Below are positions 33,311 to 45,134 of a DNA stretch of 64,000 nt, in pieces. The notes beneath the pieces are model-generated. The model was not told where the DNA came from. It did not search any database and saw only the letters and a list, made by a program, of their open reading frames with translations. A program made the translations under genes and the position numbers. Within the stretch, counting starts at the first letter, position 1. The number at the start of each line of letters is the position of its first letter. The stretch comes from Absidia repens (taxonomy: Eukaryota; Mucoromycota; Mucoromycetes; Mucorales; Cunninghamellaceae), in the NCBI GenBank assembly GCA_002105175.1, contig MCGE01000011.1, forward strand, positions 124,001-188,000, written 5' to 3'.

Positions 33311-33537
33311 AAATGTACTGTTGTAGTCACTCATATGTTTAATTGTACATACAATAAATTAAATCACGGCATAGAGGCATTGGCTGGCTGGTGGGTTTCT
33401 TCTTGTTTCAGCTTAGATCAATGTACGTACATACATCCATTTACAAACTTTCCTCTCGCCTTCATCATTGTTTCACATGGAATCTTTAATACATACGTCT
33501 TGATTGTTTGACTTTTTTTTAATTTACTTTTTATTCT

Positions 33538-33567
<30 letters not shown>
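33311..33567. other. Short AT-rich flank
   Basis: Contains a T run at 33540-33569 immediately after the small coiled-coil gene (its 3' side). Nothing else seen. Confidence 0.4.
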
Positions 33568-33571
<4 letters not shown>

Positions 33572-33972
33572 CCTAAACGAAGTTCAAGTCTTTGTCGACG
33601 ACTCGATAAAAAAAGCTGACGGGTCGATTTTAAGGCGGCCAATGCGTCGTTATGTGCGGCCAGTAGATCGGTATAGCGAGCATCGAGATCGGCATATTCC
33701 TTCTGCCAATGGGCGGCGTTGGCTTCCGTACCGACAAGCTGATCTGCCAGAGTCCGGAGTTGCTGGATCGCCGTGCGCATTAATTGTTTCATCTTGCCCA
33801 TCTGTACCTCGCATGGCATGATTGGCAATGGTGGTGGTGATGATAATGTGGCTGTGGTCTTACCGTCAAACGTTGGGTATGGATGGATCAGCGAGCTTTT
33901 TCGTTGGGGAATGCTAATGGCATTACGGCGTTTATGATGTGGGGGAATGAAATGACCATTATAGCTGTTCAT
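33568..33972 (-). CDS. Small coiled-coil protein, unknown function
   Basis: An intronless 134-residue ORF. The first half is basic and Pro-rich (MNSYNGHFIPPHHKRRNAIS). The second half, from about residue 58, is a heptad-like amphipathic helix (MGKMKQLMRTAIQQLRTLAD, later AHWQKEYADLDARYTDLLAA). GC content and codon use look coding and contrast with the flanks. A 5'-leader intron is possible. Family not recognised; a partner-binding or scaffold protein is a guess from the coiled coil. Confidence 0.55.
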
Positions 33973-35150
33973 AGTTTTGTAAAACTATAAGTGAAAAAGG
34001 GGACGGTTAAAAAAAATTAGAGAAAAAAGTATGGATGATTGATGACAGCGCTAGTTTTATGCTTTTTCGTTCACGGTTATTTGCTTTGCTGAGTTCTATT
34101 TTTGAATACAGGATTTAAAGGAGGTTAATTTTTATTGTTCATCTTTCTTTCTTTCTTTCTTTCTTTATTATTATCAACTAAATATTACTGTATTTATTAT
34201 TGTACGCACGACTTTTATGCAACCTCACGACTCAGAATGTAATAATGCTGACCAAGATAGAGACCAGTTAAGTGAGCCCCCCCAAAAAAAGACTCTACTC
34301 TAGTTTTACTCTTACCGATTTTTTTGTCTCCAGCTTAGTGAACAGTCTGGATACCATTCTTCATCAGTAGCGACACTATCATATTATCTGTTTAATTTGA
34401 ATGTAGATGGCGGTCTAAAACCGTCCTCATACCTATCATAAACTACGGTTTTGTCAGCTGCTACTTAGGTCTTCACTTCACAACTGCAGCAATACCACAC
34501 CAATTTGATTGACGGAGTAGATGAAAATAAAAATAAAAATCAAGCAGTCTTAACGTACAAGGATATCATGTCTTTGGGTTTAGCTTCGCGTATATGACAT
34601 TATTGCTTTTAGTTTAGTTTTGCTTTATTGAGTCGTGACTTTGTACTTACTACTATTGTACAGTATAGTGTTGTTTGAAATAAAATGAATACTTTTATGA
34701 TCTATGTACGATTTCATATTTGTACGTGGGAACAGTGGGAATTGAATGTGATGATGGGTACTTTTTTGGGGGGGATGCAGATGAACATACTATGATTTTA
34801 TGTTATGATTTTTTTTTTCATCTCATATAGGATGACAATCGAATACCGATCGCTTGTCTTACTCTGTTTTGCATCGTGGGTAGCACTTTATGCCACCTAA
34901 CTTCTTGTGAAAGGCGAACAAAAGAACAGAAAACAAAGGTTACACGATTATGAACGGAACATGATGCTAGGACAGGGGAACTAAAACTTGATTGGCTCGT
35001 AGCTGCTATTAAAAAAATTGAGGTAACGCCAAGTGTTGTCCATAGCTTAATTGAAAGGAAATAACCCTTTTTTTTTTTTTTTTTTTGTCTTCTTTCTTTC
35101 TTCTTTTTTTTCTTTTTCACAAAACCAGGACCGAAAAAAAACAACACTCG
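33973..35150. other. Intergenic region upstream of the fatty-alcohol oxidase gene
   Basis: Contains a (CTTT) microsatellite at 34143-34168, an AATAAA-like signal near 34679 and a T run (35067-35086) followed by a CT-rich leader just before the oxidase ATG. No gene could be supported. Confidence 0.4.
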
Positions 35151-37807
35151 ATGGTGATCAAACTCAGTCCAAGACAAGAAACGACCTTCCGGGCCATCAT
35201 TAATACGTATGTGGCGCCACTCAGTGCCGAGGAAGAAAAGACGCTGAGAAAATTAGCACAACAGTCATCCGTTAAAGACGAAGAACTGGAAGCTTTGGCC
35301 GGTGCGGCAGGAACAGATTTGGACGTGGCGGTGACGGATGGATTGGGTTTCATGGAACGAGCCACACATCCAACCGTGCATTCGACAGTCTTATTGGTGT
35401 TGACCATTTTGAGCACGACGATCGGCACCTTTCTTTTAACCGGTCATTTGACGGCGTTGGCGAATCTGTCAAGACCCCAGAAAGAAAAGGCGTTGTTGCG
35501 TTGGAAAGCATCATGGTTGCCTCCCCTTCGTCAGTTGTACAAACTCTTTGGCTACATGAGTCTGTATCCTTCCTATTCTCGCTCCGATGTGCTCCGTCGC
35601 GCCATTGGGTACCCTTATACCAACGGCATCGATCCTGCCCCTGCCAAGGAGAAACTGGCTGATCATCAAGTGGCTTCTCCTTATTATATGCAGTCCCTGG
35701 AAGAAGCTGCCGCTTTGCAAATGGAAGAATTTGATGTGATTATTGTGGGTAGTGGTGCTGGTGGTGGTAAGTTTCAAACAAGGTCATTTTGTGCTCTATT
35801 ACATGTCAATCCATATATCTCAGTTTTAATCTATTTTTTTTTTTTGTTGGGTGCCTCGCTCTTAAAAATAATAGGTGTAATCGCCGCTCAAGTGGCCTCG
35901 GCAGGAAAATCCGTCTTGGTGATTGAAAAAGGAAAATACTATCAAGATCATGAATTGGGACCTGATGAAATCTCGGGATTCACAAAGGTATATGAATCAC
36001 AAGGTCTTTATTCTAGTAAAGAAGGCTCTTTGGGTATCGTATCCGGCAGCACCTTGGGTGGTGGTAAGTGTATCAAAAATCAATGCGCTCTTTTAATTTT
36101 TTTTTTTTGACTTCTGACTCTTATTTTTTTTCACATCTGTTCAGGAACCACTGTAAATTGGGCCGCCTCTCTCAAGGTAAGCTTTCTATACCGGCCCTAT
36201 AAGTTAGTATCATCGCCCTAATATTTTTACTTTGTTTAGCCTTATGATTATGTTTTGGACGAATGGGCTGAAGTGACTGGAAAGCTCTTTGACAAGGAAG
36301 CTGTAAGTCTCTTTTTTCTTCTTTGAAAAGAAAAATCGACAATCACTGACACTGATCATCCATCTTGTTTTTTTTCTCTCTCTCCCTCTCTCTTGCTTCA
36401 CATTTTGCATCCATAGTTCAAGAAAGACTTGGAAACTGTCACCAAACGCATCGGTGCAACTACTGAAGGAATCGAACATAGTACTCCCAACAAACTTTTA
36501 AAGGAGGGTTGTGAGTAAGTGTGACCACACGCAAAGTCACTGAAAAATCACGTATGTACTTTTACTCACCGCTTTTCTTCTCTCTCTCTCTGTTTAGAAA
36601 ACTTGGTGTGGATGTTCATGACATTCCTCAAAACACGCACGGTCTTCGTCATGATTGCAAAGTTTGCTTTGTTGGGTGTCGGGATGGTGTGAAGCAAGGG
36701 ACCGCCAATTCGTGGCTACGGGATGCGGAAGCTCATTCGGCACGGTTTATGGATCAGACGGAGGTGAAGCGGGTCATTTGCAAGGATGGTGTGGCCACTG
36801 GTGTGGCATGTGATTTCCAAGGAACCCATTTGGAATTCAAGGCCAAAGTGGTGGTGGTCTCGGCGGGCAGTCTGCATACGCCCAATGTGCTTCGTCGTAG
36901 TGGATTGAACAACAAGCATCTCGGCCAACATCTACGCGTGCATCCTGCCACCATCATTCAAGGGGTGTATGACACGAATCAAGATGCCTTTGAAGGTCCC
37001 ATCATGACAGCGGTCAGCGACGTACCCAACAACAAGGACCATTATGGCGCCAAGATCGAAGTTCCCTCGGTGCATCCTGCCCTCGCTGCCATTGGTATCC
37101 CCTGGCGTGGCGCCCTCGACCATAAAATGACCATGCTCAAGTATCGTCGCACCATTCCCTTTGTCGTCATTGGTCGCGACATGGACTCCAAACATACTGT
37201 CTATGAAGAAAACAACAAACTGGTCGTTACAAGCCAAATGTCCAAGCATGATGCCGATGCCATGATCCTGGGTATTATCCGTGGCTTCCGTGTCATGGCC
37301 GTTACTGGTGCAAAGGAACTTTACCACTCGCAATTCGCCGTCGATCCATTCCGCTTTGATGATAACGTCGATCCTGCTGATGCCGTCAATGATCCCAAAT
37401 TCTTGGCTTGGTTGGACAGTATCAAGAAACATGGCATGCCTGATGGTACTTTTACTGCTCACTTGATGGGAACTTGGTAAGTTTATTTGATACTAGTGCA
37501 AAAAAAAGCAACTATGGTGCGCTAACCGGATTATATATGTATATTGTTAGCCGTATGGGAAAGGATGCCAAGGTCTCTGCCGCCCGTGTGACGGGTGAAA
37601 CATGGGAAGTCAAGAACTTGTTTGTTGGTGATGGGTAGGTTTTATTATATTTATGGAAAAAAAAGAATTGAAAGACTCAATTCGTATTATTATTATTATT
37701 TGTCTAGTTCTCTCTTTATTAGTGCTTCTGGAGTGAACCCTATGGTGACGATTGAGGCTTTGGCTTTGGGTGTCTCTAGAAATGTTATTGAACGCTTGAA
37801 TGAGTAG
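35151..37807 (+). CDS. Long-chain fatty-alcohol oxidase (GMC oxidoreductase, FAO)
   Basis: FAD enzyme oxidising long-chain fatty alcohols to aldehydes with H2O2 formation, usually membrane-bound in ER or peroxisome. About eight exons, the first 35151-35766 and the last ending 37807. The start at 35151 (MVIKLSPRQETTFRAIINTY) avoids a poly-T-coded Phe/Leu stretch just upstream. Features in order: an N-terminal FAO domain with a membrane segment (VLLVLTILSTTIGTFLLTG), the FAD-binding VIIVGSGAGGGVIAAQVA split by intron 1, GSTLGGGTTVNWAASL, a Cys-containing segment RHDCKVCFVGC, a VVSAGSLHTPNVLRRSG motif, and the C-terminal GMC signature HLMGTCRMG with VGDGSASGVNPMVTIEA. All core motifs of the family are intact. 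No C-terminal SKL-type peroxisome signal is seen. Confidence 0.94.
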
Positions 37808-38669
37808 TTTAGTATCCAACTAGCGGTAGTTTTGTTTTGTATTTTTTTGTCTTGTTACCCCTTTTCTTTTATTACCATTTGCTATCCTCCTATCAGAATT
37901 CCCTATTTACTTTATTATTATTATTATTATTAATATTATCATTATAATGTGAATACACACTTTGGGCTTCATTAGAGCTTCAAAATAAAAAAGATCATTT
38001 CTCTGAAACATTTGATAGAGCAGGCGATTCGGTATAGATGCTGCATACAGTTTGGGTATTTGTAATAGTTCTATGGTGGTTCGCAGATTATTGAGAAACC
38101 TCTTTTCACGCCTAGAATGGAATCGCTTTTTTATTTTTTAGTTTTTGGAGGGCTGGATACGACTGTGTTCACACACTCAAAAGACATAACCAATGAAACG
38201 CTGAGCACTACGGTTGGGTCATAATGGGTCCTCACCAAAGTTTGAAATGGGAGGGCGTCTAATCCCCATTTATTCTTTTAACACACTGAGATATACCCAA
38301 ATAGATGAGTCACTACCAAAGTGCAAAATGATGGAGGGCGAGAAAAAAAAAAATGACCTGCCTGATTTTTTCTGCGCACATGCACCCAGACAGCGAATAC
38401 AATATTTAAACGTAGAGCATTGAGGATTATCATTGTACAACGTGTCCTCATACCCTTTCTCTTAACACCTACACGCACGCACACGCACCACACAGTGAAT
38501 ATAGTATTTATTAGGTGAAAGTAGAATACTGAGCACTAAAATTGAGCGACGCTGCCTAGAACCCTTTTTCTTGACAAACACACACACACACACACACACA
38601 CAAACCAGTTTTTTGTCTACACATATGTGTACCCATCGGCAAGACAATTGAAAATATAAATAACTAATG
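37808..38669. repeat. Intergenic region with diverged tandem units and a (CA) microsatellite
   Basis: Two units of about 100 bp (near 38385-38470 and 38485-38575) share GCGAATA(C/T)A/GTGAATATAGTATTTA-type beginnings and end in AACCCTTT(T)CTT; a third partial unit lies near 38190-38230 (TGAGCACTA). A (CA) run follows at 38578-38602, and an (ATT) run at 37911-37933. No gene seen. Confidence 0.45.
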
Positions 38670-38990
38670 TAATGGTAAAAGGACAGGCTACATTTTATTC
38701 AGATACATGTATAAACTATGACATCTAATACTAATCCAATCTAATGACGGTTTTATGACGATAAGTTTAAGATGGATGTTGATCTAATGGAGGACCCAAA
38801 TCGTGCATCCAAAATGAAAGGGTTTACTCATGATGTTTGTTTTGCATTTTTCAAAATGCCGCTGATCCAAGTTCTAACTGTTAATCCAAATCGACCAGTA
38901 CCTCATTGAGATTCCACTGAAGATGTCCTGAAAAAAAAAAAAGGAAGAAAAAGAAATCAGGAAAGAAAATTTATGTGGGCGGAGTGTAAA
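38670..38990 (+). repeat. Dispersed repeat copy (short form), core box at 38811-38832
   Basis: Carries AAATGAAAGGGTTTACTCAT and, downstream, a GCATTTTTCAAAATGC hairpin block shared with the 53.1 kb copy but not with the 33.1 and 49.3 kb copies. This points to two subfamilies. The purine tract and a GTGGGCGG follow as in other copies. Confidence 0.75.
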
Positions 38991-39378
38991 TGTGCGTCCG
39001 ATAATTTTTAACAGGTGTCTCAAAAAAAAAAAAAAAAAAAAAAAGGACGACAAAAGAAATCATTGAATGATTTAAAGTAGGGCGTTTTCAAATGCTACGA
39101 AAAAGGAGAAATCAAGGGGGGTCAATGTCCTGGATGCCATAAATTGTCGGCCAGCGCACAAAAAAAAAAGTGAGCGAGAATATATGTGAAGTTTATTATT
39201 TTTATTATTAGTAAGAAAAGCATTTATCTCTAACTAAAAACATCAGTATAAATAAATAATAGTAAACAAGTAATGATAATAGTTAAATGATAAATGAATA
39301 ATAATAAAATAAAAAGAAATGGGAGGGAGAAAGGAGGAGAGGTGCTGGATTAGGAGATATGGTGGAAAGAGGGAGAGC
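38991..39378. other. AT-rich 3' flank of the GPI-anchored protein gene
   Basis: A run at 39020-39044; otherwise AT-rich DNA without recognisable structure. Confidence 0.4.
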
Positions 39379-40294
39379 TTAAAGAGCGGAGAAGAAAAAG
39401 GAAATAAAAAAACAAACGAGTATCGGTAGAGAGGAAGCGATATTGGCCGTGGCCGAGGAAGCGTAAAAAGAATCATCAACGCTGGACGCAATGCCGATGG
39501 GAGGGAGATCAGTAGATTCAGATATGCTGGACGAGGAGGAAGGTATGAATGTGGATGAAGGTAAGATGGAAGAGGTGGATGCTAAAAAAAACCCAAGAAA
39601 AGAAAAAAAAATTAATGGATCACAGCAAAAAAAAAAAAGAAAAAAAAAACAACATTATAAAACTTACAAACGGGCAGAGGTGTAGCCAGCGGAGCGACTT
39701 TATTATGTGGTTTATTTTCTTGATGAGGAGGAGGGTCCTTCTTTTTTTCGTCTTCAGCCGCCTTTGATTGCACTTGTTCTTTAGGTGGGGCGGGTTGCGG
39801 TTTTTTATGCGGTGCTTCGGGCTCCTTGTCTTCTTTTTTAGGCGGCTCTTCGACTGGAGGGGATGGTTTTTTGTGAGGAGGAGGAGGAGGGTCTTCTTTC
39901 GGTTGTTTTTTGGGAGCTGGGGGAGGAGGAGGAGGGTCTTTGTGTTCGGGTTCCTTTTTGGGAGGAGGAGGTGGTGGAGCAGCTTGAGTGGGAGAAGGTG
40001 CAGGTAAATATTTAATAATAGTCTTGACTTGGGGTGGAGAAGGAGCAGGTTCTGATGATGAAGATGGCATATGATTCGAAAATTCAGAAGGACCGTCTTC
40101 GTTTTCATCGGGTTCATCTTCTTCAGCTTCATTTTCATCCTCTCCTCGCTTATCTAATGATAATATCAAAAAAAACAATGTAAGTCGGAAGATCAAGTCC
40201 AATGTTGCATGAATTTTTTTTAATTACCGATGGCAAGAGCATTGCTCATCATAATGAGTGCCATGATGGTCAAGATCAATAAAAAGAGTTTCAT
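39379..40294 (-). CDS. Proline-rich, Ser/Thr-rich GPI-anchored cell-surface protein
   Basis: Three exons (40228-40294, 39668-40153, 39379-39581) sum to 252 codons, 251 residues. Exon 1 encodes a signal peptide (MKLFLLILTIMALIMMSNALA). Exon 2 starts with DKR, a possible Kex2 site, followed by an acidic segment and a long spacer of Pro/Lys/Glu repeats (PPPPPPKK, KKPSPPVEEPPKKE). Exon 3 is Ser-rich (TFIPSSSSSISESTD) and ends in ATANIASSLPILVCFFISFF before the stop. That is a small-residue cleavage site followed by a hydrophobic tail, the layout of a GPI-attachment signal. The Pro/Lys rod probably spans the wall or holds polysaccharide. The architecture is well supported; no enzymatic domain is present. 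Confidence 0.75.
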
Positions 40295-41004
40295 AGTAAT
40301 GATTTTTGATAAAAAAAGAAAAAGGAATGTACTGGGGCAGATAGACTGGTTATGAGTATGAATGAATGGAAGGGGGGGTTAAAAAAAATCTATTTTTTTT
40401 TTGTGGTTTGACGTATATCAGTGATTGAAGATAAAGAAGAAGGAAAAGAAAAGCAAAAGAATAAAAAGGAAAGACGACTTTTTAAATTTAAAGTAGATTC
40501 AATAATTACATTCCTTCAAAAGCTAATCGAATTTTGGGTCAGCATGGCCGCATATACAAAAAGGCTGATTCGAAAACACAAGGACCTCCCTAAAAGCAAC
40601 CTAGGAGAAAACACAGTATAATAATCATAAATGATCCACCTACAGTAAAAAATAAGATACATTAAAAAAAGGGGACGTACAAAAAGACAGTAATGAATAG
40701 AATATAATCATATTTCTTTTATTATTTCATAAAATAAAATAAAAGTGTTATCTACATTGCCAAAAAAAAAAAAAAAAAAAAAGACGGAGGATGACAGTCA
40801 TATACGATAACAATAATAAGAGAAAAAGGAGGATAAAGAGGAGTAAAAAAAGAAAAAAAGAAAAAGAATAGGTTCTGAACTATAATACTAATACGCTATA
40901 CTAATAGATCATTGATCCTTGATTCAAGTAAATTAGCATAGGCATGGTATACGCTCGTTTGAATTTCAACCATCCATCATGATCCGCTTGTTGTAATAGG
41001 TTTT
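40295..41004. other. AT-rich intergenic region
   Basis: A run at 40760-40781 and long A/G-rich stretches. A Lys-rich frame near 40421-40621 and a short minus-strand frame ending near 40905 are visible but unsupported. Confidence 0.4.
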
Positions 41005-41217
41005 TCATATGACAATGAATCCTGTTTTGATTTCAATTGAATTTGAGTTCCTTTCAGGTTGAGTGAATTGGAGCTGCTTCTGCTGACAATCCCGGAGTAT
41101 GTTTCCAAATCGATGGACTTTGTTGTGATAATGACACGAAAACAAGTTCGTACTATTCTTTGTTTTGTCGCAAGTCACTAATATAAAATAATAGCAAGTC
41201 AATACTATACAAAACAA
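41005..41217 (-). CDS. Possible small secreted Cys-containing peptide ORF, weak
   Basis: A 70-codon frame beginning MFCIVLTCYYFILVTC, signal-peptide-like, then a polar part with two more Cys and RFGNILRDCQQKQLQF. It lies 49 bp downstream of the PsuG stop in the same orientation and may simply be PsuG 3' UTR. All three frames are open nearby, which weakens the case. Confidence 0.18.
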   Translation of the reverse strand: MFCIVLTCYYFILVTCDKTKNSTNLFSCHYHNKVHRFGNILRDCQQKQLQFTQPERNSNSIEIKTGFIVI

Positions 41218-41265
41218 AAGAATTTTTTTTTATTATAAATTGTAATAACTAATCTACCATAATAA

Positions 41266-42925
41266 TCAGCTACGGTGTAACTTCAATTTGGAAAGAGCCA
41301 CCGCCATTTGTCCACCAATTTTAGCATTGTTCTTAATCAAAGCGATATCTAAAAAAAAATACCCACATACAAATATAGATGAGTTGATCCGAACCTACAA
41401 TGTCGCTGGGTTCATTTTCTTATATAATTACTTACTTGCTTCCAATGATTTTCCTTTGGTCAGTTCAGTGATACGTTTTAATAAGAATGGTGTTTCTTCT
41501 TTACCGCGAATACCGTGAGATCTATATTGAAAGGAAGAAAAAGGGATGATAAATATGTACGATTTTCCACATCAAAAGATCCACGTCCATAAACTCCTCG
41601 TCTCCACCCCATTTTCCTTACCTGGCATCCTGTACTGCAGTATCAATCGCATCTTGAATGGCTTGTATGTTGGCAGCATGTTCTTCAGGAATGGGCACCG
41701 CAAAGACCATTCCATTTTTCAAATCAAGATCGTGATTGGCCACTTCAAAAAAACATTATCAGTCAGCACAACAAATATATCGACAATACATTCCATACGG
41801 CCCAAAACGAATAAGAGAGGTGCAGCACTTACAAATGACACTAGCCGCTGTTTGAGCATCTGGAACTCGACTTGGACTCTATGAAGATCGCCAGAAAAAA
41901 AAAATCAATATGGAAGAAGAAAGAATGGATTTTTTTTTTTTTTGATTTTTTCAAACTTACATCAAATCCACTATCAGGTGTATAAAACGCCGGGAACCGT
42001 TTTGTAGGACCGACAGTAGCGACTGTCACGCCTTGGGTTTCCTAGTCGTTTTGAGAATAAAAATTTAAAAAAAATAAAAAAAAAGTCAAACGGAACGGTC
42101 ATTTCAGATTACCAAGGAGAGGTGAAATAAAACACAAAGTGTTGTTAACTTACCAGAACTTCCAATGTTTTTTCAATATCAAGAATACTTTTCACACCAG
42201 CACACACCACGGCCACCGGTGTCTTTCCCAACTCCGTCAGATCAGCACTAATATCAAAAGCTATATAATACACATAAGAATGTTTAGGTTCCACATGATC
42301 CTGCCTCTTTATTTTTTTTTTTTTTTTTATATAGGGAAGAGAGCTTACATTGATCGGCCCCACGATGAACACCACCAATCCCACCAGTGACAAAGACGGG
42401 GATACCTGCGGCTCGGGCCAATATCATAGTACTTGCCACGGTGGTTGCACCTGATTTCTTTAAAGCCATCACTGGCGCCAAATCACGTCGGGACGCCTTG
42501 ACTGCCTTGGGCCCAAGCTTACCCAATTCTTCTAACGTATCATTGTTTAACCCAATATGCACTTGCCCATTCAAAATAGCAATGGTAGCAGGAATCGCGC
42601 CTTGATCGCGAACAATGGATTCCACCATTCTGGCAGTTTCAACATTTTGTGGATATGGCATGCCTACGAGAAAGAAAAGAAAAAGTGGCCCAACGAGGGG
42701 AAGGAGGAGAAGAATGTAGTGTCAGTCATAGATATCCTCCATAGCGAACGAACTGTAAAAAGGACTTTTTTTTTTGGTTTTACCATGGCTGATAATCGTA
42801 GATTCCAAGGCAACGACAGGACCGCCGTTTTGAATAGCCTGTTTTATTTGTGGCGAGATGATAAATTTGGACGCACTTGGTAAAGCATGAAATAACCGAC
42901 GTTGAATGAGAGGATAGAAGACCAT
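41266..42925 (-). CDS. Pseudouridine-5'-phosphate glycosidase (PsuG / IndA-like)
   Basis: Splits pseudouridine 5'-phosphate into uracil and ribose 5-phosphate (the reaction is reversible). About eight exons. Motifs include [90 protein letters not shown] and the C-terminal [17 protein letters not shown]. These cover the conserved family residues, including the catalytic lysine region and the Mn-binding acidic site. The first exon begins [20 protein letters not shown], basic with hydroxylated residues, which could be a mitochondrial presequence. Many fungi have PsuG fused to a PfkB-type pseudouridine kinase; here the protein ends right after the glycosidase domain and no kinase follows. Confidence 0.92.
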
Positions 42926-43571
42926 GATATCTATCTATATATGTAAAGAGTTGAATGGGAAAAAGAACAAGAAGAGGAAAGGCAATGTTTTTTTTTCCAT
43001 TGGCCCTTTCCTTTTCCTTTATTTAAATGCCGACACCAACCTTATTTGATCACTGGAGAAAGTTTGAGGTACAATCCAAGTACTCTCACTGTGTGTCACC
43101 TAAAAAAAATAAAGAAGGAGGGTTCTCTGCAATGAACAAGAGATTCGACTTTATAAACACCCGTGATATCCACCATCCCGATCTAGTTTTTAACAAAAGA
43201 TGAAAAATTCGGTATCGCAATGCATGTCTCACCCACCACCCATTCTCATAGTACACGTTAATCTTAAGACCCTATTGCAAGTTGACAGCATGGATGGCCC
43301 TTTTTTCTATTTTTATTTTTATTTATTTATTTTTTTGTCAAAAAAATGAATTGCTGGTTGATCTTGAATGGTCCTCAATCAAGAACCAGAGTAGCATTTT
43401 GGAGCTCTATGTCATCTGAGGATTACTTTTGATTTTAAAATTTGGCAATTTGGCCCCAAGTGACGGCGGCTGGGTTTTAAAACATCAAAAGCAATTGATA
43501 CATTTTTTTTTTTTTTTTCATTTGAATTTGCTTTTTTTGTTGTCGCTCACATATTTCACTCACCTATACAC
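42926..43571. promoter_or_regulatory. Divergent intergenic region between PsuG and mago nashi genes
   Basis: 646 bp between two outward start codons, so it contains both promoters. Visible are T runs (42987-42997, 43503-43519), ATTGGCC at 42999-43005 (CCAAT in reverse) and a T-rich leader before the mago start. No clear TATA box. Confidence 0.4.
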
Positions 43572-44543
43572 ATGTCTTCTAGTGATTTTTACGTACGATA
43601 CTAGTAAGTTGTTTTTATGGTGGGATTGTGAAAAATGGATAGGATGACCGACAGGAACGCGCTTTTGCTAGTTGCTTTCGGTGTCAAGGTTGTTTTGTTT
43701 TGTTTTTTTTTTATAGTAAAGACAAAGATGGTTAACTAATCAGGTCTTTCTTTCTCTTTTTGTCGTTGATAGTTCAGGACACAGGGGACGATATGGCCAT
43801 GAATTTTTGGAATTCGAGTTTAGAGCCGATGGTCTTTGTCGATACGCCAACAATTCCAATTACAGAGACGACAGCCTGATCAAGAAAGAAAGTAGGTTCT
43901 TTTTCCTTGTCATCAACCTGCCTACTTTTGCGAAATATGACGTGCTTAGATACCAATAATGCTTTTGTTTTTTCATTTATTAGTGTTTGTAAGCGAATCA
44001 GTCATTGCCGAACTCCAACGGATCATTGAAACTAGCGATATTATGGAGTAAGTTGTCAAAAAAAGAAAGAGAGGGAAGTCACAAGTGGTATATGACAGTG
44101 CACACTGACATCTATCCGTATGTTTTAGAAAAGACGATAGCGAATGGCCAAGAAAAAATGTAGTGGGTAGTCAAGAATTGGAAGTACGATTAGGAAATCA
44201 TCACATCTCATTTGAGGTAAAGTATTATGAACCAAAAGGTGGTAGTGAAGGACGGTGAACGGTTGCTAAGGAATGGCCCCCTTCTTTTTTGCGTGTGTAT
44301 CAATATGTATAGACATCCAAATTGGGCTCAATGGTAGAGGTAGAAGATAGCAAGGATCCAAATGGGCTACGTGCATTTTACTATCTGGTACAAGATCTCA
44401 AAGCCTTTGTTTTCTCTTTGATTGCCATGAACTTCAAGGTAACAAAAAAAAAAAAAAAAAAAAAAAAAGTCAAGTATATGGATTGTCAATGCTAATATGA
44501 TGATTTGATTTTGATTTATTCATAGATCAAACCTACCAATTAG
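43572..44543 (+). CDS. MAGO: Mago nashi homologue, exon junction complex core protein
   Basis: Six exons (43572-43603, 43773-43891, 43984-44047, 44129-44216, 44313-44438, 44526-44543) sum to 149 codons, 148 residues, the standard MAGO length. It pairs with Y14 in the exon junction complex deposited on spliced mRNA. Signatures are [73 protein letters not shown] and [16 protein letters not shown] then NFKIKPTN. Divergences from the usual sequence are mild. The gene itself is intron-dense (five introns in under 1 kb), which fits a lineage retaining the complex. Confidence 0.97.
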
Positions 44544-44601
44544 AAGTTAGTTTTCCTCACATTAGTTTATTATTATACACGCTTCCCCCCTTTTTTTATT
44601 C

Positions 44602-44607
44602 AATAAA
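44602..44607 (+). terminator. Polyadenylation signal of the mago nashi gene
   Basis: AATAAA 59 nt after the stop codon, in a T-rich context. Confidence 0.55.
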
Positions 44608-45134
44608 ATATATCGTACAAACTAATAATAATTGTGCCTTTATTTTTACTGCATCTACTACAGAAAGACATGTCCAGACTGTTTATCATTTTTCTATTGA
44701 CTGCATTTGCATGTGTGTGTGTGTGTGTGTCTGTGTCAATGCAATCATTGAGCAGTAAGGAATAGGGCACCTAGATCATAAACTCGGGAATATGTTAGTT
44801 TTTTTGGGAAGGGTGGATCCAACTCGCACATATCTTTATCGACTGGTGAAAATAAACTAAAAATAAATCACCGATGAAGACGAAATATGAGAATTGTCAT
44901 TTGTGTGAGTGGAATAAAAAATCAGCCAATTGCACTATATTATATTGTGACAAATCACACAGCGAATCACAAAACAAAACAAACAAATACAAATAAATAC
45001 AAACAAATATACAGCATATCATATCAGTTGATGATGTAAAATAAAAATACTTTATTGATGAAAAAAAAAAAAAGGGGAATACGGAAAGTCAAATTAAAAG
45101 ATAACAGTAAATATACGAAGGAAGGGTAACAAAG
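44608..45134. other. Intergenic region between convergent mago and Kelch genes
   Basis: Contains a (GT) run at 44711-44731 and (CAAA)/(AAAT)-type simple repeats at 44975-45012. No gene seen. Confidence 0.4.

Noticed and set aside
36932..37462. 176-codon minus-strand ORF
   Set aside because: Antisense shadow of the large fatty-alcohol oxidase exon, which has all GMC motifs in the plus frame.
40421..40621. 66-codon plus ORF rich in Lys/Glu
   Set aside because: A/G-rich DNA alone explains it; no motif, splice or neighbour support.
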